From contig NC_136016.1 of NCBI RefSeq assembly GCF_048128805.1, positions 18,374,176-18,438,175 of the forward strand: a stretch of DNA of 64,000 nt. The letters run 5' to 3'. The position numbers were made by a program, and so were the translations under genes. Below are positions 60,003 to 64,000 of the stretch, piece after piece (the stretch's first letter is position 1; each line of letters begins with the position of its first letter). The notes under the pieces are model-generated. The model had not been told where the DNA came from. It saw nothing but the letters and a program-made list of their open reading frames with translations, and made no database searches. Source of the DNA: Centroberyx gerrardi. Lineage: Eukaryota > Chordata > Actinopteri > Beryciformes > Berycidae.

Positions 60003-62198
60003 CTCCTGAAGAACTGGGTCGCACAAGTCGATGGATGCGTTCCCAGACTTTCTGCTCAAGTGTTTTTATGGCTGTCATAAATACTTTATTGCTTGTGCTC
60101 TGCTCTAGAGGCATTTGTGTGTTTGACACAGGGATACCCTTGTTGACAAACCATGTTCCAGGTCTTAAACATCAAATTTCATTATTCAACACAGTGGAAG
60201 GTTAATCTTACCTGGCTATGTGGAAAGGACAAACGCACATCTTAGATCATCTTCTTTTAGCCAGAATATACAGTTTGTCATTAATTTAGTGATATCATCC
60301 ATTTATTTTCTTAATTTATTTTTGATTTACAGTAAATGATCTCCCCACTCAACTACATTACTCTTTTTGTGCTCTCAGTTCATATTGATGATTACATCAG
60401 CCAGGACACTGAGATGCATTTCTCTCTTTGGCAGGGTCCGGTGAATTAGGAGATCCATATCCACGACGGCTCTTCTAAATGGACCAGCAGGTCATGGCCC
60501 CAGAAATGCTATTTGGGAAGCCCATGGGAATTACCTCATCAGACAGCGTGGCTCCCGGCAGCACCCTGGGCACTTAGAGACATGACAGAGTGGGAAAAAA
60601 CGGCACAGAGGCCGAGGGTCTGTCTAGATAACCAAGTATGACCGTGAAGGACTCTTCTGTTTTCCCCCCGATCACTGTGGGTGAAGAGGTGAGGATGATA
60701 AGGTGAGTATTTGCTGAAGTGCTTTTCCTACCAGAATATGAAAAATGCTGCGCCTATTCTGATTATTAGTCTTTCTCTTTCTCTCTCTCCATCTCTTTAG
60801 TTCATGACAGGTGATCTGTGGGAACGTGGCAAGAGCTAATCCGCCGCTAATACTCTGCTTATCACATCAACAGTTTCTGACAATGGGACGATATTGTATG
60901 CGAGACTATTGGGCTGTGGCCAAAGATTAGAATGACAACATTAGCATATTATGCTGAGGCGTAATTCCAGAGGTGCAGCGTGTTTCTGGTTTCAGGTAGA
61001 CAGCAAATGTCATGCCGACTGTGTGAAGTTTGCTGCTATCAGGTAGACTAACAGGGCTCCGTCACATCGTCCTTCACCCCTGGGTGACAATGACTCATGG
61101 TGTTTCCCTCTTCCCTCACAGCATTTGATAAATAGACTACAACTCCCTGTGGACTGACCCGGACAAACACTTAACGCACCAGGAAACGGGTAAATTATAG
61201 GAAAGCATTTCTGTTCTCATGGGGTTGTTTATGTACAGTATGAACATAAACATTGTGCTCTGCTGTATGGACCACTCAGGAATCCCACTGGCTATAGCCT
61301 GAAGTGCTGAGATCAATCAGCTGTCCGCAACTGAACTAGGAGGGGTTTCCTGTCAAATACTCTGGAGGTCTGCAGTTCTCATCAGTATGGAGCTCCAGCA
61401 CAGTAGCTACTATCAAAAACATCTGAGAATAATTGAGGAGTCCTTCATCATACAGTGATCTGATGCATCAGCACACTGAACTGAATACTTATTTTCTAAA
61501 AGGGTTCATTCAAATTCCGACCCCATCCAAATACTGTATGCACTTTCATCTTTGGTGAGGTGGTTGGATTGCTTCGGTCGGAGCAGGCGGTGTCCCTGCC
61601 CGTTCTAATGCTGCATCTTTGAACCAGCAGTAATAAGAGAGAGAAACCCATAAACGACCATTTTAATGGAAAAGAACATCATTTTACTGGTAATATACTG
61701 GTGAATACCTTAAGGATGATTTTAATGGAAAACAGTTGTACATGAAGGGTCTGGACTGAAGTAACACAGTTGCTAATAGTAGTGTTGCCTTTTCCTGCTG
61801 TTTATATTGCTGTTTGACGTGGCCCCCTGAACGGCCTGTGTGTTAGAGAGGTGCATCAAGGTGCATGCACCACTGGATAAATCCCATTTAAATCCCATAT
61901 TTGGAGTTCGCCAAAAACATGCCGCTGCTTTTACTGCCCTAGTGCGCAGACTAGGCCATCCACTCAGCCAACACAAACTCCTAATGGGCCACTGATGGAT
62001 GAATTATTCATCTGGGCTAGGTTGCATTGGCCTGGTTTTCTTGTGCAGGCACATGTCTTGTTGCCCACCTTGGCTCCCTGACAACAACCAGGCACAAACG
62101 TCTGATGATGACCATATAGGTGCAGGCTGTAGCTTCATCCTGGAGTGTGTTTGCTGTAGCTTCATCCACTTCAAGTCCCATGTATAGTTCCATCAGCC

Positions 62199-62993
62199 TT
62201 ATACCACAGTACTAATCGTGGAAGACTCCTCCGACTTGCCCTGTCTGCTGGGCAACGACTTGAGATACTCCAGATGTCTGCGGGCGTCCTCCTGATTAGC
62301 TCTAACATAGTAGACTAGGTAGGAGATGACCATGGTGAACCAGCCAAACATTGTGACCAGCATGGCCACATCTGTAGTCTTCTTCATCACCGCACACAGG
62401 TCTGTCTCTGGTGCCAGCAGGAATGCCCGTCCTTCAACGCCTGTGTCTGGGGGATCTGAAGTCTGGCACACGATACCCGTCAGCGATGCGGGCTCCAGGT
62501 CCACACGGGGCATGGCCATCTGCAAGTTGCAGTCACAGTGCCATTGATTGTTCGTCAGGTTGGCGCGAGCTCGTAGGCCCTCGAAGGCCTCAGGGTTAAA
62601 GTTTACTAGCTTGTTGGAAGAGAGGTCTAGGAACTGCAGTGAAGAGCCCAGGCCTCTGAAAGCCCCTGGTTCCAGCAGGCTTAACTCATTGTGTGACAGG
62701 TCCAGTTCGACCAGGAGGGGCAGGCCAGCGAAGGCATTACTTGGGACTGTAGTGAAGAGGTTGAAGTCCAGGTAGATGCGTTGTGTGTCATTGGGGAGGT
62801 CCTGGGGGATCTCTGTGAGCTGCAGGTTGCTGCAGCGCACCGTCTTGCCTCCGCCCTCGCTCTCAGAGCAGTAGCAACTCTTGGAGCAGCTGGTGGCAGC
62901 ATGGTGGAAGCAGAAGGTCATCAGCACCAGGCTGTGCAGCAGCAAACACATGACCACCGAGTGGCGCAGTAGCCAGTCTGCCAGCAGGGGCAT
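62199..62993 (-). CDS. lrrc3c: LRRC3-family leucine-rich-repeat membrane protein
   Basis: Single-pass membrane protein of unknown biochemical role, 264 aa in one exon. From the start MPLLADWLLRHSVVMCLLLH: signal-anchor or signal peptide 1-34; LRRNT cysteines 36-54 (CSKSCYC and C54); about three leucine-rich repeats at 70-145 (LDLSHNELSLL, LDLSSNKLVNF); LRRCT with WHCDC at 151-155, C176 and C200; N-glycosylation site NLT at 145; transmembrane segment 209-230; cytoplasmic tail with QEDARRHLEYLKSLPSRQ and a PDZ-type STVV end. The tail and membrane segment are nearly the LRRC3/3B/3C family consensus. I choose the ATG at 62,993 because it aligns with LRRC3B as remembered; the frame stays open further but without a Met. 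The paralogue call lrrc3c rests on linkage to csf3 and med24, so lrrc3 or lrrc3b is a lesser possibility. Confidence 0.85.
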   Translation of the reverse strand: MPLLADWLLRHSVVMCLLLHSLVLMTFCFHHAATSCSKSCYCSESEGGGKTVRCSNLQLTEIPQDLPNDTQRIYLDFNLFTTVPSNAFAGLPLLVELDLSHNELSLLEPGAFRGLGSSLQFLDLSSNKLVNFNPEAFEGLRARANLTNNQWHCDCNLQMAMPRVDLEPASLTGIVCQTSDPPDTGVEGRAFLLAPETDLCAVMKKTTDVAMLVTMFGWFTMVISYLVYYVRANQEDARRHLEYLKSLPSRQGKSEESSTISTVV

Positions 62994-63076
62994 CGTGGGG
63001 TACGGGCATGCTCCAGGAGGGACCACCTGGGCGAAAGGGGCGAAGCCCACGTCAACCTCCCCAGTAGCTGTCGAGC
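62994..63076 (-). other. lrrc3c: lrrc3c 5' UTR part of coding exon
   Basis: On the minus strand a T-rich tract ending TTTAATTTCATAG places a splice acceptor at 63,077, so the exon likely begins at 63,076 and a noncoding exon must lie further right. In-frame sequence up to 63,050 starts with GTG and is not expected to be translated. Confidence 0.6.
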
Positions 63077-64000
63077 CTATGAAATTAAAAAAAACAACAA
63101 CAGGAAGTCAGCTGGGTGGTGGGTGGAACACAGCCTATTGGGAAAGCGATTAGTGCAAATTGTGCTGTCAAATAACAGTACTTCTACCCCATGCAAAACA
63201 TGGGTGATTGACAGGGCATGTCCTTGAGAAGCCACAGTGTGTTATTTAATACACAAATGGAGGGTAACTTGTCTAATTGCAGTGAGGAGGCAGAGAGAAT
63301 GGTGCACTCTCATTTCAGTATGGTTGGACAGAAACAACTGGATTTCTGTTGTATGTCTAGGAAAGTCTAAGGATCAAAAAGTCCCTTCATACCAGCAGAA
63401 TAAACAAGCTAAGAAAATGCTTTGGTGTCACTGTGCCTCTTTTATAATTGACATCCCTGCAGTGCAGGGCTATTTCAGTACACAGTGAATGGCATTAACA
63501 TAATCCTGTAACACCAAGAGGAACAAAATGTTCCTAACAAAACATATCTGACTTTAAAACCCAACTATATTATTCATAGTGTAGTGTAGCCTGTTCCAGA
63601 TTCGTTCAATACCTGGTGGCTGCCACTCTCAGACAACAGAGGGAACCATTATTGTGTAAAAGTGACCAATTTAACTTTTTTAACTTAGGGAACTATATAG
63701 TGACACTGTGAGTGTCTTGTAGTTGTGAAACACAACCCATGCAGTCAGTAGTCCATAAAGTGCTTCACCAAAAAGACTTAGGTCATTTGGTCAAAAGTGC
63801 AAGTAACACTGAGGTAACAGCTTGTCTGTGTCCTGTAAATTACACTTTTTATTTTGTATGTAAGCCTTTAAAAATAGCAGGCCTTCCCACCCCGACACAC
63901 TTCATTAATAGCTGATCAGGGCTACCTCCTATCCCATTACTAATCCTCTTAGGAAAAACTCCTTAAGTCAGTGTAGCATCAATGTTGGCCACCCAATCCT
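63077..64000. other. lrrc3c intron/upstream DNA
   Basis: No coding sequence recognised. Should hold lrrc3c intron, and perhaps its first exon beyond the window. Confidence 0.4.

Larger units (their letters stand above)
59314..62198. other. Intergenic DNA downstream of lrrc3c
   Basis: Includes a GT array (59,425-59,468), a CT array (59,957-59,998) and a GC-rich block with (GGA)n at 59,770-59,950. Segments at 60,436-60,702 and near 60,801 are bounded by good acceptor/donor matches but have stops in all plus-strand frames. The 3' UTR of lrrc3c (minus strand) must occupy the right part. Confidence 0.35.

Overview
The window is vertebrate nuclear DNA, almost certainly from a ray-finned fish and probably a percomorph teleost. 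It carries intron-split genes with GT/AG splice sites, long AT-rich gene-poor stretches, many dinucleotide microsatellites, and DNA-transposon, SINE and LINE relics of teleost type. No operons, CRISPR arrays or bacterial features are present. I recognise four protein-coding genes and find nothing that looks like a wholly new molecular system.

Layout. (1) 1-20,073 has no recognisable protein. It holds microsatellites, a G-quadruplex-like tract, repeat relics, motif-rich stretches that could be enhancers, and a possible 5' noncoding exon of kcnj12 ending at 14,218. (2) 20,236-21,540 (+) is kcnj12 (Kir2.2 inward-rectifier K+ channel), whole coding region in one exon, 434 aa. (3) 21,541-33,090 is 3' UTR and intergenic DNA with nested MITE-type repeats, an unusual pentanucleotide satellite and polypurine/polypyrimidine tracts. 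(4) 33,100-51,075 (+) is med24 (Mediator subunit 24). I traced all 25 coding exons; they join in frame to 989 aa, the length I recall for the human protein. Its introns contain several MITEs, including a hAT-like element with an intact 8-bp target-site duplication and a Tc1/mariner-like element. (5) 52,465-54,351 (-) is csf3 (granulocyte colony-stimulating factor), five coding exons, with an AU-rich instability element after the stop. (6) 54,352-62,198 is repeat-bearing intergenic DNA. (7) 62,199-62,993 (-) is an LRRC3-family leucine-rich-repeat membrane protein, most likely lrrc3c.

The order and orientation med24 > < csf3 < lrrc3c match the human 17q21 block (LRRC3C-GSDMA-PSMD3-CSF3-MED24) in mirror image, except that psmd3 and a gasdermin gene are missing between csf3 and lrrc3c and no thra is seen beside med24. 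kcnj12, on the other arm of human chromosome 17, is here the upstream neighbour. The four genes do not form a pathway: one is a channel, one a general transcription coactivator, one a granulopoietic cytokine and one an orphan membrane protein. What links them is conserved synteny. Exon limits were read by eye from splice signals and frame continuity and compared with remembered human proteins; no database search was run.
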